Shown one piece after another: positions 37,239 to 51,280 of a DNA stretch of 64,000 nt. Made by a program: the position numbers and the translations under genes. The notes below the pieces were generated by a model. The model ran no database searches, was not told where the DNA came from, and saw only the letters and a list, made by a program, of their open reading frames with translations. Position 1 is the stretch's first letter. Each line of letters starts with the position of its first letter. The stretch lies in assembly GCA_943789025.1 (NCBI GenBank), contig CALSSN010000009.1, positions 1-64,000 on the forward strand, in the 5' to 3' direction. Origin of the DNA: an uncultured Verrucomicrobiales bacterium (GTDB lineage Bacteria; Verrucomicrobiota; Verrucomicrobiia; Verrucomicrobiales; DEV007).

Positions 37239-38600
37239 ATGGAGCAGGACGACGACACGATTGCTGCGGTAGCCACGCCATTTGGCGAGGGGGCGGTGGC
37301 GGTGGTGCGTGTCTCCGGGTCGGCGGCATCGAGTCTTCTTGCGGAGATCTTTTCCTCTGCCGCCAGTACGACGAGGGATCTGGAGCCGCGGCGGCAGTAT
37401 CTCGGGAAGGTTGTCGATCCATCTTCCGGTGACGTGGTCGACGAAGCTCTGGTCACTTTCTTCCCGGGGCCAGCGAGCTACACCGGGGACGACCTTGTCG
37501 AGATTGCCTGCCATGGTGGAGTGCATGTGACGCGAAGGGTGCTCGAGGCGGTTCTCGCCGCCGGAGCGCGCCCTGCCGGACCCGGAGAATTTACCCAACG
37601 TGCCTTTCTGAACGGTAAGATGGACCTGACCCAGGCGGAGGCGGTGATGGATTTGATCCGCTCGAGGAGCGACCTCGCTCTCGTCTCGGCCCAGGCGCAG
37701 CTCTCGGGAGGACTGGGGCGCGGGATGGAAGCGATGCGGCAGGATCTCCTTGGAGTCCTTGCCCACCTCGAAGCCTATATTGACTTTCCCGAGGAGGGGA
37801 TTGACCCGCAGACCGGCGTTTCTATGGTCGCGCGGATGGCGGCGGCGCGGGATGAAATCGCTCGGCTTCTGGGTACTGCCGAGCGAGGGAGGATTCTCAG
37901 GGACGGTGTTGCCACGGTGATCTGCGGGGCTCCTAACGTGGGGAAATCGAGCCTTCTCAATGCCCTCTCTGGCCGTGACCGCGCCATCGTGAGTGAGCTG
38001 GCCGGCACCACCCGTGACACCATTGAAGAGGCAATCCACGTCGGTGGTTTCGCCCTCAGGCTCATCGACACCGCCGGAATGCGGGAATCCGAGGACGTCA
38101 TCGAGCGCGAGGGGATTTCGAGGACGCGCCGAGCCTTGGGCGAGGCAGATCTCATCATTGAGGTAGTCGACGCCTCGCGAGCGCCCGACGATCAGGAGCG
38201 GGTCGCAATCGACGTGCCTGCTGCTGCCCGCATCCTCGTCCTCAACAAAGTCGACCTCGGCGAAGATCCAGCCTGGGCGAGGGCTGGAGATGTGAGGATC
38301 TCCTGCACCGCAGAGACCGGAATCCACAAGTTGGCCGGGCTGGTGGAGAAAGTTATCGGAGCAGGCAGGGCCGATTTCGGCCGCGATCCGATTGCAATCA
38401 ATACCCGTCACCAGGACTGCCTCCGGCGCGCCTGTGAGGCACTCGAGGTAGCCATCAAGGGGCTTGAGGAGGAAGCCTTCACCGAACTGGTGGCTATTGA
38501 TATCCGGGCTGCTCTCGACACGATCGGCGAAGTCGTGGGGAAAGCGGACACGGAGGATGTTCTCGGCGAGATCTTCGCGAACTTCTGTATTGGAAAATGA
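37239..38600 (+). CDS. mnmE: tRNA-modification GTPase MnmE
   Basis: A 453-residue protein from the ATG at 37239. The N-terminal tetrahydrofolate-binding domain includes GPASYTGDDLVEIACHGG and GEFTQRAFLNGKMDLTQAEA. The GTPase domain has GAPNVGKSSLLNALSG, the switch TTRDTIEE, DTAGMRE and NKVDL. The C-terminus DVLGEIFANFCIGK keeps the essential cysteine. With MnmG it modifies wobble uridine in tRNAs. The downstream gene starts in the ATGA overlapping its stop, so the two are probably translationally coupled. Confidence 0.96.
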   Translation: MEQDDDTIAAVATPFGEGAVAVVRVSGSAASSLLAEIFSSAASTTRDLEPRRQYLGKVVDPSSGDVVDEALVTFFPGPASYTGDDLVEIACHGGVHVTRRVLEAVLAAGARPAGPGEFTQRAFLNGKMDLTQAEAVMDLIRSRSDLALVSAQAQLSGGLGRGMEAMRQDLLGVLAHLEAYIDFPEEGIDPQTGVSMVARMAAARDEIARLLGTAERGRILRDGVATVICGAPNVGKSSLLNALSGRDRAIVSELAGTTRDTIEEAIHVGGFALRLIDTAGMRESEDVIEREGISRTRRALGEADLIIEVVDASRAPDDQERVAIDVPAAARILVLNKVDLGEDPAWARAGDVRISCTAETGIHKLAGLVEKVIGAGRADFGRDPIAINTRHQDCLRRACEALEVAIKGLEEEAFTELVAIDIRAALDTIGEVVGKADTEDVLGEIFANFCIGK

Positions 38601-39530
38601 CCGCGGCTCTTGAGATATTGGAGGAGAAAAATTGGCGTGCTCTGGCGGAAAACCACTGTGCGCGACTCGCTCCACTCACTGCGGGCTACCGCAGGCGGCG
38701 CTCGCTGGGCAAGTCCCATCCGGTGGAGGATTTTCTTTTTCAGTACTACCCCAACCCGCCGGGCCAGTTGCTGCGATGGCATCCGGGTATCGGCCGGGCG
38801 ATCCGCAGCTCTGGGTTCGGAGAGGAGGAAGTTGCTGAGAGCTCGCGGTGTGGCCATCTGGTGCGGGTGCCCTACAGGACCGAGAAAGGAGTCACTTGGG
38901 CCGATCCTGCCGGTCTTGACGAGCGGCAGCGGGAGCGCATCGCGTGGGTAGCTTCGCTCCTCGAGGCGACGGCCTCCCGTCCAGCGCAGCACGGCTGTTA
39001 CGGGCTGCACGAGTGGGCGATGGTTTTACGGACTCGTGGCCGGACGCGATTCGCCACGCCTCGATGCCTCTCCGTCTCCCGGCCCGATGCGCTGCGGGAG
39101 TTCGTTGATTCGCAGCGTCTCTGTTGCACGCATTACGATGCCTTCCGCTTCTTTACCCCGAAGGCAGCGCAGCTGAATAGCCAGTCTCCGGGCCTTGATT
39201 CGCGGATTCAGCTTGAGCAGCCTGGTTGTATTCACACCAACATGGACCTCTATAAATGGGCCTTCAAACTGGCGCCCTGGGTGCCAGGTGAGCTCCTTGC
39301 GGACTGTTTTCTTTTCGCCCTGGCGGCGCGTGCGATTGACATGCGCGCGAGTCCCTACGATCTCGCCGACCTCGGCTACGAGCCGATTCGGGTCGAGACC
39401 CCGCAGGGGCGCGAGGCCTACCGGCGTGACCAGGCGGAGCTGAGCCGGCAAGCCGCCCCGGCTCCGGCAGCGGCTTCTTGCCGTCGCGCGAGGGGTTCTC
39501 GACTTCCAGTTTTCTGCCGTCGCTGGCTAG
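38597..39530 (+). CDS. Conserved protein resembling '3-methyladenine DNA glycosylase'-annotated family, one frameshift
   Basis: About 310 residues. It resembles bacterial proteins, mostly actinobacterial, annotated from weak evidence as 3-methyladenine DNA glycosylase. Conserved features include HPVEDFLFQYYPNPPGQLLR, HYDAFRFFTP, GCIHTNMDLYKWAFKLAPW and GYEPIRVETPQGREAY. The frame changes in the CCCC at 39455-39458; correction gives LRQRLLAVARGVLDFQFSAVAG and a stop at 39528-39530. The uncorrected frame runs to 39595 with an arginine-rich nonsense tail. The start overlaps the mnmE stop by 4 bases. No helix-hairpin-helix glycosylase motif is obvious, so the enzymatic name is unproven. Confidence 0.7.
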
Positions 39531-39646
39531 CAAGCAGGGTGAGTGCCGGACGCCTGTTGCGCCACGGTTTCTGCTCGACTATTCATGACCGTTAGGTTAA
39601 ATTATACAAAAGGGGAAACCTTTCTCCCTATCTTTCCTCACCTCCC

Positions 39647-44111
<4,465 letters not shown>

Positions 44112-44129
44112 CGCTGGGAGGCGTAGCAT

Positions 44130-44162
44130 GGTGGTGGTGGTGGTGGTGGGTGGTGGGTGGTG
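44130..44162. repeat. GGT-rich microsatellite
   Basis: About six GTG/GGT units followed by GGTGGTGGGTGG, about 20 bases after the kinase stop codon and before the helicase gene. No coding function is evident. Confidence 0.8.
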
Positions 44163-44275
44163 TTTCGTCGCTGCGGTTTTTTTGCTGGATTTTCGGGAAT
44201 ACCTCGGCTCAGGGTGGACGAGCACTTGCGCTCGCTGCTGTCTGAGGGAAGCTGACGGCTTATTTCCAGTATCAA

Positions 44276-46303
44276 ATGGCGCGGAACTACACGCTCAAGC
44301 CCCGCGGAGGGGGCGCAAGGGACCACGGGATCGACTTTAAAGCCGAGCTCAACGAGCAGCAGTATGCCGCAGTGACCTCGCGTCCGGGGCAGGCTCTGGT
44401 GATTGCCGGTGCAGGCTCGGGGAAAACCCGGACTCTTATCTACCGGGTTGCCTACCTGCTGGCCAATGGCATTCCGCCGGAGAATATACTGCTTCTCACC
44501 TTCACCAACAAAGCGGCCCGCGAGATGCTCGATCGCGTGGAGAAGCTCCTCCCGATGGATACTCACAAGCTCTGGGGCGGCACGTTCCACGCGATCGGCA
44601 ACCGCATCCTCCGCAAGCACGCCGACCGGATCGGCTACCGCCAGAGCTTTAGTATCATGGACCGGGAGGATCAGAAAGAACTCGTGTCCACCGCCGTCCA
44701 GGCGGCCGGGATCGATACCAAGGCCACCCGCTTCCCGAAAGCCGAGCTCCTTGGCAATCTTTTCAGCCTGGCGGTTAACACGGGCGAGGAACTCCGGGAT
44801 ATTGTGGCCGCCCGCTACCCTTACTTCGAACACCTCGTCGAGGAGATCGAAGCGGTCCGTGACGCCTACGAGACGCGTAAGAAGGAGATCAACTCGATGG
44901 ATTTCGATGACCTCCTCGTGCGCACCGTGCAGCTTCTCGATGTCAACGAAGACCTCCGCAAACTTTACCAGCACCGGTTTCAGTTCGTGCTGGTCGACGA
45001 GTACCAGGACACCAATCACCTACAGTCCGAGATGATCGACCTGCTGGCCGGGGAAGGTGGGAACCTCATGGTTGTAGGCGATGACGCCCAGAGCATCTAC
45101 TCGTGGCGGGGAGCCGACTTCGAAAATATCCTCAACTTCACCGACCGCTACCCGGAGGCGCAGGTCTTCAAGATCGAGACGAACTACCGCTCCACCCCGG
45201 AGATCCTCAGCCTGGCCAACGAGTCGATCCTCGGGAATGCACGGCAGTTCAAGAAGGCACTCCAACCTTCCCGAGAGAGTCGGGAAGTGCGCCCTGCCCT
45301 GGTGGCCTTAGGCGATACCAACCAGCAGGCCGCCTTCGTGTCCCAGCGAATTCTTGAGCTCCGTGACGAGGGCGTCGAGCTCGACGAGATCGCGGTCCTT
45401 TACCGCGCGCATTACCAGGCGATGGAAGTGCAGATGGAGCTGACCAATGCAAAAATCCCCTTCAAGGTGACCAGCGGGCTGCGCTTCTTCGAACAGGCAC
45501 ATATCAAGGACATCGCTGCCTTCATCCGCTTCGCTGTCAACCGGACCGATGAGCTCGCCTTCAAGCGCGCGGTCAAACTGCTTCCGGGTGTAGGAAACGT
45601 CGCGGCCGAGAAGCTTTGGGCCGCATGGCTTGTGGTGGACAAGGACCTCGGCGGCACAGTCCCGAAATCGTTTTCTGAGTTTTTACTCGGCTTTCCCGTT
45701 CCGGCCCGGGCGAAATCCACCTGGAACCAGTATGCTTACACCTGGGATGAACTGCTCGATGGCCAGGGAGGCTTTGCCGAGCCCGCCGCGATGATCACCA
45801 GTATCTTCGCCGGGGTCTACGACGATTTCATGCGGGCCAGATTTCAGAACTACGACAACCGGAGGCAGGACGTCGAGCAGCTCTCGCGCTACGCCGAGCG
45901 GTTCGACGACATCGAGCAGTTCCTTGCTCAGCTTTCTCTGCTGTCGGCGGTCGATGATCGGCCGAACAACGAGGAGCCCGACGACGAGATGGTGACCCTT
46001 TCCACCGTCCACCAGGCGAAGGGACTTGAGTGGCAAGCGGTGTTTGTCGTCTGGCTGGCCGACGGCATGTTCCCGAGCGCCCGCACGCTGGAGGAGGGGA
46101 GTGAGGACGGCCTGGAGGAAGAGCGCCGGCTTTTTTACGTCGCCATCACCCGGGCCAAGGACGAGCTTTATTTGACCCGGCCCCTTATGTGGTACAGCAG
46201 CCACAACGGAGAAGTGATCCAGCGGCCGAGCCGATTTCTCGAAGAGTTGCCTCAGGAAATGATAGAAGAATGGAACGTCGGTGGTGGCGGGGGGTGGTTG
46301 TAA
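44276..46303 (+). CDS. UvrD/PcrA/Rep-family ATP-dependent DNA helicase
   Basis: A 675-residue superfamily 1A helicase. Q-motif LNEQQYAAVTS, motif I VIAGAGSGKTRTL, Ia LTFTNKAAREM, motif II VLVDEYQDTNHLQ, motif III VGDDAQSIYSWRGA, motif IV NYRSTPEIL, motif V TVHQAKGLEWQAVFVV and motif VI RRLFYVAITRAKDELYL are all in order. It unwinds DNA 3' to 5' in repair or replication restart. The C-terminus ends in a short poly-Gly stretch rather than a long PcrA tail. The ATG at 44276 is the first in-frame start. Confidence 0.95.
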   Translation: MARNYTLKPRGGGARDHGIDFKAELNEQQYAAVTSRPGQALVIAGAGSGKTRTLIYRVAYLLANGIPPENILLLTFTNKAAREMLDRVEKLLPMDTHKLWGGTFHAIGNRILRKHADRIGYRQSFSIMDREDQKELVSTAVQAAGIDTKATRFPKAELLGNLFSLAVNTGEELRDIVAARYPYFEHLVEEIEAVRDAYETRKKEINSMDFDDLLVRTVQLLDVNEDLRKLYQHRFQFVLVDEYQDTNHLQSEMIDLLAGEGGNLMVVGDDAQSIYSWRGADFENILNFTDRYPEAQVFKIETNYRSTPEILSLANESILGNARQFKKALQPSRESREVRPALVALGDTNQQAAFVSQRILELRDEGVELDEIAVLYRAHYQAMEVQMELTNAKIPFKVTSGLRFFEQAHIKDIAAFIRFAVNRTDELAFKRAVKLLPGVGNVAAEKLWAAWLVVDKDLGGTVPKSFSEFLLGFPVPARAKSTWNQYAYTWDELLDGQGGFAEPAAMITSIFAGVYDDFMRARFQNYDNRRQDVEQLSRYAERFDDIEQFLAQLSLLSAVDDRPNNEEPDDEMVTLSTVHQAKGLEWQAVFVVWLADGMFPSARTLEEGSEDGLEEERRLFYVAITRAKDELYLTRPLMWYSSHNGEVIQRPSRFLEELPQEMIEEWNVGGGGGWL

Positions 46304-46520
46304 AAAATGAGAAAATCGTTTGAATCTCTGGTTTTTTCCAAATAAAAAAGGCAATTTTTTTAATAATGGATAGGTGACTCTCCGGCCTCGTAGTGTATGG
46401 ATTACCTAGTCGCGGAACATTTGATTGCTTTTTTGCAGTCCATCCAGTTCGAACCCGTCGTAAAAAATGACGGTCAGTACTTTCGAAAATTAATCCGCTC
46501 AACCTCATTATTTTTTTGCA
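46304..46520. other. AT-rich intergenic region before the desaturase gene
   Basis: About 215 bases, clearly richer in A/T than the flanks (T and A runs at 46330-46365 and 46495-46515). It presumably carries the desaturase promoter. No terminator hairpin or RNA gene is recognised. Confidence 0.4.
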
Positions 46521-47444
46521 ATGTCTATTTCTGTAGCAAGACCCGAAGAAAGGATCGACTGGATCGCCAGCGTCTTTCTAATGATGACATTTGCCCTCTC
46601 GCTGACCTTGGTCCCGTTCTGGATCTGGTATTACGGCGTCACCTGGCTCGATGTTGTGCAGTTTGTCGGTTTTTTCATTCTGACCGGGATGAGCATTACT
46701 TTCGGTTACCACCGCCTTTTTGCTCATCGGGCATTTAAGGCACCTGCGCCGGTCCGCTTTCTTACCCTGCTCTTTGGAGCTGCTGCGTTTGAGAATTCCG
46801 CTCTCGATTGGGTCTCTGACCATCGGCGCCATCACAAGCATACCGATCACGACGATGACCCATACAATATTTCCAAGGGGTTTTTCCACGCACACATCGG
46901 CTGGATTCTGCTCAAGCCAAAGGAGCGGCCTCCCTATGACAACTCCAAGGATCTGCTCAAGGACAAGCTTGTCATGTGGCAGCATAAACACTGGCATCTG
47001 ATCGGAATAAGCTTTGGATTTATCCTTCCGACCTTAATCGGTCTCGCTTTGGCCATTCCCATGGAAAAACCGCTTTGGCAGGGTGCGATGGCCGGGTTTC
47101 TTTTCGGGGGGGTGCTTCGTGTCACCTGCGTCCAGCATTGCACCTTTTTTATTAATTCCCTCTGCCATTGTATCGGGAAGCGGCCATACGACAAGAAGAG
47201 CAGCGCCCGCGACAGTGGCGTCATGGCACTTTTCACCTTTGGGGAAGGCTACCACAATTACCATCATTCCTTCCAGCACGACTACCGGAATGGCATCAGA
47301 GCGTGGCATTTCGATCCGACCAAGTGGATGATCTGGACGCTCAGCAAGTTGGGGCTTGCCTCGGATTTGAGGCGGGTTGAGAACGAGAAAATCGCAGAGG
47401 TAGAGGAGCGGGCGACGGCTTTGGCCGAAAAGGAAAGCCAGTAG
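46521..47444 (+). CDS. Membrane fatty-acid desaturase (delta-9/acyl-CoA type)
   Basis: A 307-residue membrane di-iron enzyme. The three histidine boxes of acyl-CoA-type desaturases are present: HRLFAH, HRRHHKH and HNYHH (in EGYHNYHHSFQHDY). Four membrane helices lie in two pairs. It introduces a cis double bond in saturated acyl chains and so tunes membrane fluidity. The gene is alone, converges with waaA, and has an AT-rich upstream region. No electron-donor partner gene is adjacent. Confidence 0.92.
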   Translation: MSISVARPEERIDWIASVFLMMTFALSLTLVPFWIWYYGVTWLDVVQFVGFFILTGMSITFGYHRLFAHRAFKAPAPVRFLTLLFGAAAFENSALDWVSDHRRHHKHTDHDDDPYNISKGFFHAHIGWILLKPKERPPYDNSKDLLKDKLVMWQHKHWHLIGISFGFILPTLIGLALAIPMEKPLWQGAMAGFLFGGVLRVTCVQHCTFFINSLCHCIGKRPYDKKSSARDSGVMALFTFGEGYHNYHHSFQHDYRNGIRAWHFDPTKWMIWTLSKLGLASDLRRVENEKIAEVEERATALAEKESQ

Positions 47445-47514
47445 CCGCAGCTCTGGTTCTCTTGGCGGCTTCGATCCGCTGGCCCGGAGGAACTGTTTTC
47501 AGTGTGGGAACTCT

Positions 47515-48912
47515 TCAGGAATCAGCAACGGCCCGAGCTTTTTGCTTCTCTGGCAGTCGGTGAGACGGGATCTCCTGCAGAAGCAGGGCAACGGCTCGTG
47601 TGGTAGCTCCGCGATGGGATTCGAGAGCAAGCTTTGCAGCGTCACCGATACGCTCGCGCTCTTTGTCGTCTCCGAGAAGATGTGATAGTTGCGGGGTGAG
47701 TTCGGTTCCCGGATTCATCTGGACCGTGCCGCCTGCTGCCAGCATGTGGTTGACGAGAGCTTTGAAGTTCTGCATGTGAGGTCCGAGTACGGTGGGAATG
47801 CCGAGCGCAGCAGCCTCGGCCGGGTTCTGTCCGCCTTGGGCAAGAAAACTTTTTCCGATCACCACGACGGTGGCCAGGGCTTGCCAGCGGGGAAGCTCGC
47901 CAGTCGTATCAATGACGAGGCAGTCTCGCGGGGCTGTCTTGTTATCGCCCTCCCCTGAGGAAAGCGGAAGCTGGCTGCGAAGTGTCGGTCGAAGACCGAT
48001 CTCACGCAGGTCAGCGACAGCTTCTTCTGCACGTTCTGCATGGCGCGGCGCGGTTATGAGGAAGAGGCCAGGAAACTGGTGGCGCAGGACCTTGAAAGAT
48101 TCGCCAATCAGTTTTTCTTCTCCAGGGAAGGTGCTGGCAGCGAGGAGAACCTGGGTATCGGCCCCCGTGATAAGAAGAAGTGGTCGAAGGAGGTCGCGGA
48201 AGGCGGCGATGGATGCCTCATTGGGCGGTGGGGGTGGGTCGAACTTGATGCTGCCGGTGTGACGAATCGCTTCGCGCCGCATCCCGACTCCCGCGAACTG
48301 CTCAAGATCTCTGGGCTCCTGGATACAGACCCGGTCAAGAAGGGAAAAGATCGGCGCGACAAAAAACCGCATCCGCCTGAGGCGCCGCTCCGAGCGGTGG
48401 GACATTCGCGCGTTGACGAGCGTGAGAGGAATGTGTCGACGGCGGGCCAGCGCACAGAGGTTCGGCCATACTTCAGCCTCTACCAGAACGATGAGCGAGG
48501 GTCGGATGAGATGAAGAGTGCGTTCGACGGTTGGAGGAAAATCAACCGGGTTGTAGATGATGGCAAAATCGTCATCGTCGGGGAGGTTGTCGTGGGCAAG
48601 CTGCTGGGCGGTGGTGGTGGTGGTGGAGAGGACAATCTGGATATCGGGTGCCTGGGATCGGATCTCACGGATCAGCTTAAGCGCAACCTGAGTCTCGCCT
48701 ACCGAAACCGCGTGAATCCAGATCGGGCGTTCCATCTGGCTGATCTTTCTGACGATCCTTGCAGGGTAGCGTCCAGCTTTTTGCAACAGATCTTTGGGCT
48801 TCCCTCCTCTTTTTCGGAGCTTGATAATGGCATCTGGAAGAAGCAGAAACAGCGCGGCAGGCAACGCGAGGTTGTAGAGTCCAAGGCTGAGGATGAGACG
48901 CAGGAAATTCAT
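47515..48912 (-). CDS. waaA: 3-deoxy-D-manno-octulosonic acid (Kdo) transferase
   Basis: A 465-residue GT30 glycosyltransferase. The N-terminal membrane anchor (LRLILSLGLYNLALPAALFLL) precedes IWIHAVSVGETQVALKLI, LIVLVEAEVWPNL and the donor-binding GGQNPAEAAALGIPTVLGPH. It adds Kdo to lipid A precursor at the cytoplasmic face of the inner membrane. It lies 24 bases downstream of rsmD on the same strand. With lpxD and the LptF/G permease it indicates a complete LPS pathway in the genome. Confidence 0.93.
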   Translation of the reverse strand: MNFLRLILSLGLYNLALPAALFLLLPDAIIKLRKRGGKPKDLLQKAGRYPARIVRKISQMERPIWIHAVSVGETQVALKLIREIRSQAPDIQIVLSTTTTTAQQLAHDNLPDDDDFAIIYNPVDFPPTVERTLHLIRPSLIVLVEAEVWPNLCALARRRHIPLTLVNARMSHRSERRLRRMRFFVAPIFSLLDRVCIQEPRDLEQFAGVGMRREAIRHTGSIKFDPPPPPNEASIAAFRDLLRPLLLITGADTQVLLAASTFPGEEKLIGESFKVLRHQFPGLFLITAPRHAERAEEAVADLREIGLRPTLRSQLPLSSGEGDNKTAPRDCLVIDTTGELPRWQALATVVVIGKSFLAQGGQNPAEAAALGIPTVLGPHMQNFKALVNHMLAAGGTVQMNPGTELTPQLSHLLGDDKERERIGDAAKLALESHRGATTRAVALLLQEIPSHRLPEKQKARAVADS

Positions 48913-48936
48913 CGGCTTTTTGTATCCTTCGGGGCA

Positions 48937-49509
48937 TTACCCAGGACGAAGGATCTCGATCCGTGAGCTTCCATAGCACCGGGAGTCGAGCATTTCGAGC
49001 GCGCTACCATGACGCGGCAATTCCAGATCCTCCGATTCACTTGACCTTTCAAGAATAAGGAGGCCACCATCGCTGAGTAAAGCAACAAGCTTCGCCATGG
49101 GAAGAATGGTCTCGAGAGATGCCCAATCGCTGGAGGAAGCATAGGGGGGGTCGGCAAAAACAAGATCGAATCCGGCTTGAACTCGGGTGGCGATCACAGC
49201 AAGAGCGCAGTCGACCTCCATACAATAAAATTTGGACTTCTCTTTGAAAGCAGGGTGACTGGTGTTCGCTTGCACTGCTTCCTGAGCCTTGCGGGAATGG
49301 TCGACAAGATGCGCGTAACGAGCACCACGACTGATAGCCTCGAGTCCGTAGGCGCCCGACCCGCAGAAAAGGTCAAGAACCAGGGCATCCTTTAAATGCT
49401 CGGCGATGATGGAAAAGACAGCTTCTCTTGTCCGGTCAGTTGTCGGGCGGGTCACCTCATGCGGTACTTTTAAAGTATGCCGACGCGCGGCTCCTGAGAT
49501 GATTCTCAT
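48937..49509 (-). CDS. rsmD: 16S rRNA (guanine(966)-N(2))-methyltransferase RsmD
   Basis: A 190-residue methyltransferase. The N-terminus MRIISGAARRHTLKVP, followed by TRPTTDRTREAVFSII, is the standard RsmD start. SAM-binding motif I is VLDLFCGSGAYGLEA, and the catalytic DPPY motif is in LVFADPPYAS. It methylates a guanine in the 30S P-site region. It sits between the AsmA-like gene and waaA on the minus strand. Confidence 0.93.
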   Translation of the reverse strand: MRIISGAARRHTLKVPHEVTRPTTDRTREAVFSIIAEHLKDALVLDLFCGSGAYGLEAISRGARYAHLVDHSRKAQEAVQANTSHPAFKEKSKFYCMEVDCALAVIATRVQAGFDLVFADPPYASSSDWASLETILPMAKLVALLSDGGLLILERSSESEDLELPRHGSALEMLDSRCYGSSRIEILRPG

Positions 49510-49552
49510 CCTTCTGATGCTATGTTTGTGTCTGGGGAAAGAAGACGCTCTC

Positions 49553-51280
49553 TCAGAGAGAGTTGGGGGTGAGCAGCAGCGTGATGAGGGCCGGTAAGGT
49601 AATCATCTTACCCGGTACTAAGAAGTCGGCCATCGGATTTCGAATGTCCCCCCGAATGGAAATATCCTGTGTTCGGGTGAACCAGGGGGTGGGTTGGAAC
49701 GGCAGGAATTTTGGTGGGGAAGCCGGCGAGTTTCCGGCCTGCAACTGTTCGATGAAGTGGATCAATTCAACGGTGACATAGGCACGTCCCGTCATCTCAA
49801 GCGCACCATCAGGGTAAACGAAGCCCCTGCTTTTAAAGATTCCATGGGCAGTTTTCACGCTGAAATTCTGGATGATGCCAAATCCGCCGAGGGTATCCAA
49901 TTCGAAATCACAAGCATGGACGCTGACCGGTGCCTCAAAACTTTTCACGTCCCAGTTTTTTGTGAGGTGGTCCTGAAGTTGATCGGCTCCTATGGTCAGG
50001 TTTCTTCCTTTGATCTTTCCGGTGGTTCGGATCGCATCGCGGGAGGCAAGGGGGCCTGTCATTGCGAGCTCGAAATCGATCAAGCCACTTGCCAGGTGCA
50101 GGCTTCCCAAGGTTTCGGATGGAAAATCAGGAAAGAGGGAGGCTTCGACTCCCGAAGCGCGAAGTCGGGCTCGTATCGGCTTGTCCGGATGAAGGAAATT
50201 GATTTGAAACTCTCCACCCAGCGATCCCCCGAGAATATTGGATTCAAGCTGGTCGAAATGAAGGGTGCCATTTTTGACCATGCTGAGCTCGAGACGGGTG
50301 TCCGTGGCTGCCTCGAAGCCGAACGTTCGCAGCGCAGTGACGGCGAGTGTACCTTTTGGTCTCTCTGAATTGAGATTTTGAATGTCAGCGGTCCAACCAT
50401 CGAGGCTGAAAGCGGGGTCGCTGAATGGTGAGGTATAAAAATCGAATGCTCCATCTCGGATCGCCAGCTTGTTGAGGGTAACTGTCTTGTTGATGCGCTG
50501 AATAAAAAGACCACGGGTCTTTGCTGGGCTGGAGGGATCGGATGGGGGGAAGGGCCTTTCTTCAGGGGCCTCTGCTGGACTGCCGCTTTCCGAGCTGACC
50601 AGATTGGTAGCTTGGACGGGGATTCCATTTTTTCTACGATGCTTCTTCGCTTGCGGTGCTTGCCCCTCATCGGACGGCGCCTCAGTCAGTTCCCAGATTT
50701 TGAGGGGAAGAAGGCGAGGACCTTCGTCGGCTTCCCCCCCGGAACCGGTAGTAATTTTCGTGTCCTCAGAGACTGCTATTGGAGAAATTGAGCCGCCTGT
50801 TTTCTGCGGTGGTCTGGCGCGGCGGGTCAGAGTGATCTGTTCGTCAGGCAGAACCGAAGGCACGCTTTCATCCATTTTCTGTAACACTGCCACACGGGGT
50901 TTGATCAGGGTGATTTCCTCGATCTGGATCGTTTGATCAAGCAGGGTCGTCCATTTAGGAGTCACCAGAATTCTTTCGATTTCGATTAATTTGAGCACTC
51001 CGGGGTTCTGCAATTTGCCAATGGCTGCAGCTGGGACAGAGACGTGATCAATGCGTAGTTTTCGATCAGCAGTGAGAGATATCTCTCCAATCGCGACGTG
51101 ATGTCCTATCCCTGAGGAGAGGCTCCCAGCGATGTGGGCCCGTAACCATCCAGACTTGAGAACGAAGGCAAGTCCTGTCGCCAATGCCATGAGCAAGGCG
51201 CAGAGAACCAGGCTAATCCGAAAAAGCCCGCGCCGGCCCGGTAGAAAACCCCTTGATTTGCGCATTCCAGAGCGAGTCAT
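49553..51280 (-). CDS. AsmA-like inner-membrane-anchored periplasmic protein
   Basis: A 575-residue protein with one N-terminal membrane anchor (FRISLVLCALLMALATGLAF) and a long periplasmic region of the AsmA/TamB-like type. Short beta-rich repeats include HHVAIGEISLTADRKLRIDHV, LNKLAIRDGAFDFY and IIQNFSVKTAHGIFKS. A disordered Pro/Ser/Glu-rich insert occupies about residues 150-265. AsmA-like proteins are implicated in lipid transport between membranes. The rhomboid gene upstream overlaps its start by 4 bases. The family is assigned from architecture, not from a diagnostic motif. Confidence 0.65.
   Translation of the reverse strand: MTRSGMRKSRGFLPGRRGLFRISLVLCALLMALATGLAFVLKSGWLRAHIAGSLSSGIGHHVAIGEISLTADRKLRIDHVSVPAAAIGKLQNPGVLKLIEIERILVTPKWTTLLDQTIQIEEITLIKPRVAVLQKMDESVPSVLPDEQITLTRRARPPQKTGGSISPIAVSEDTKITTGSGGEADEGPRLLPLKIWELTEAPSDEGQAPQAKKHRRKNGIPVQATNLVSSESGSPAEAPEERPFPPSDPSSPAKTRGLFIQRINKTVTLNKLAIRDGAFDFYTSPFSDPAFSLDGWTADIQNLNSERPKGTLAVTALRTFGFEAATDTRLELSMVKNGTLHFDQLESNILGGSLGGEFQINFLHPDKPIRARLRASGVEASLFPDFPSETLGSLHLASGLIDFELAMTGPLASRDAIRTTGKIKGRNLTIGADQLQDHLTKNWDVKSFEAPVSVHACDFELDTLGGFGIIQNFSVKTAHGIFKSRGFVYPDGALEMTGRAYVTVELIHFIEQLQAGNSPASPPKFLPFQPTPWFTRTQDISIRGDIRNPMADFLVPGKMITLPALITLLLTPNSL

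Noticed and set aside
37191-38675. 494-codon open frame antisense to mnmE
   Set aside because: It overlaps mnmE almost completely and its translation has no family motif; a by-product of codon usage.
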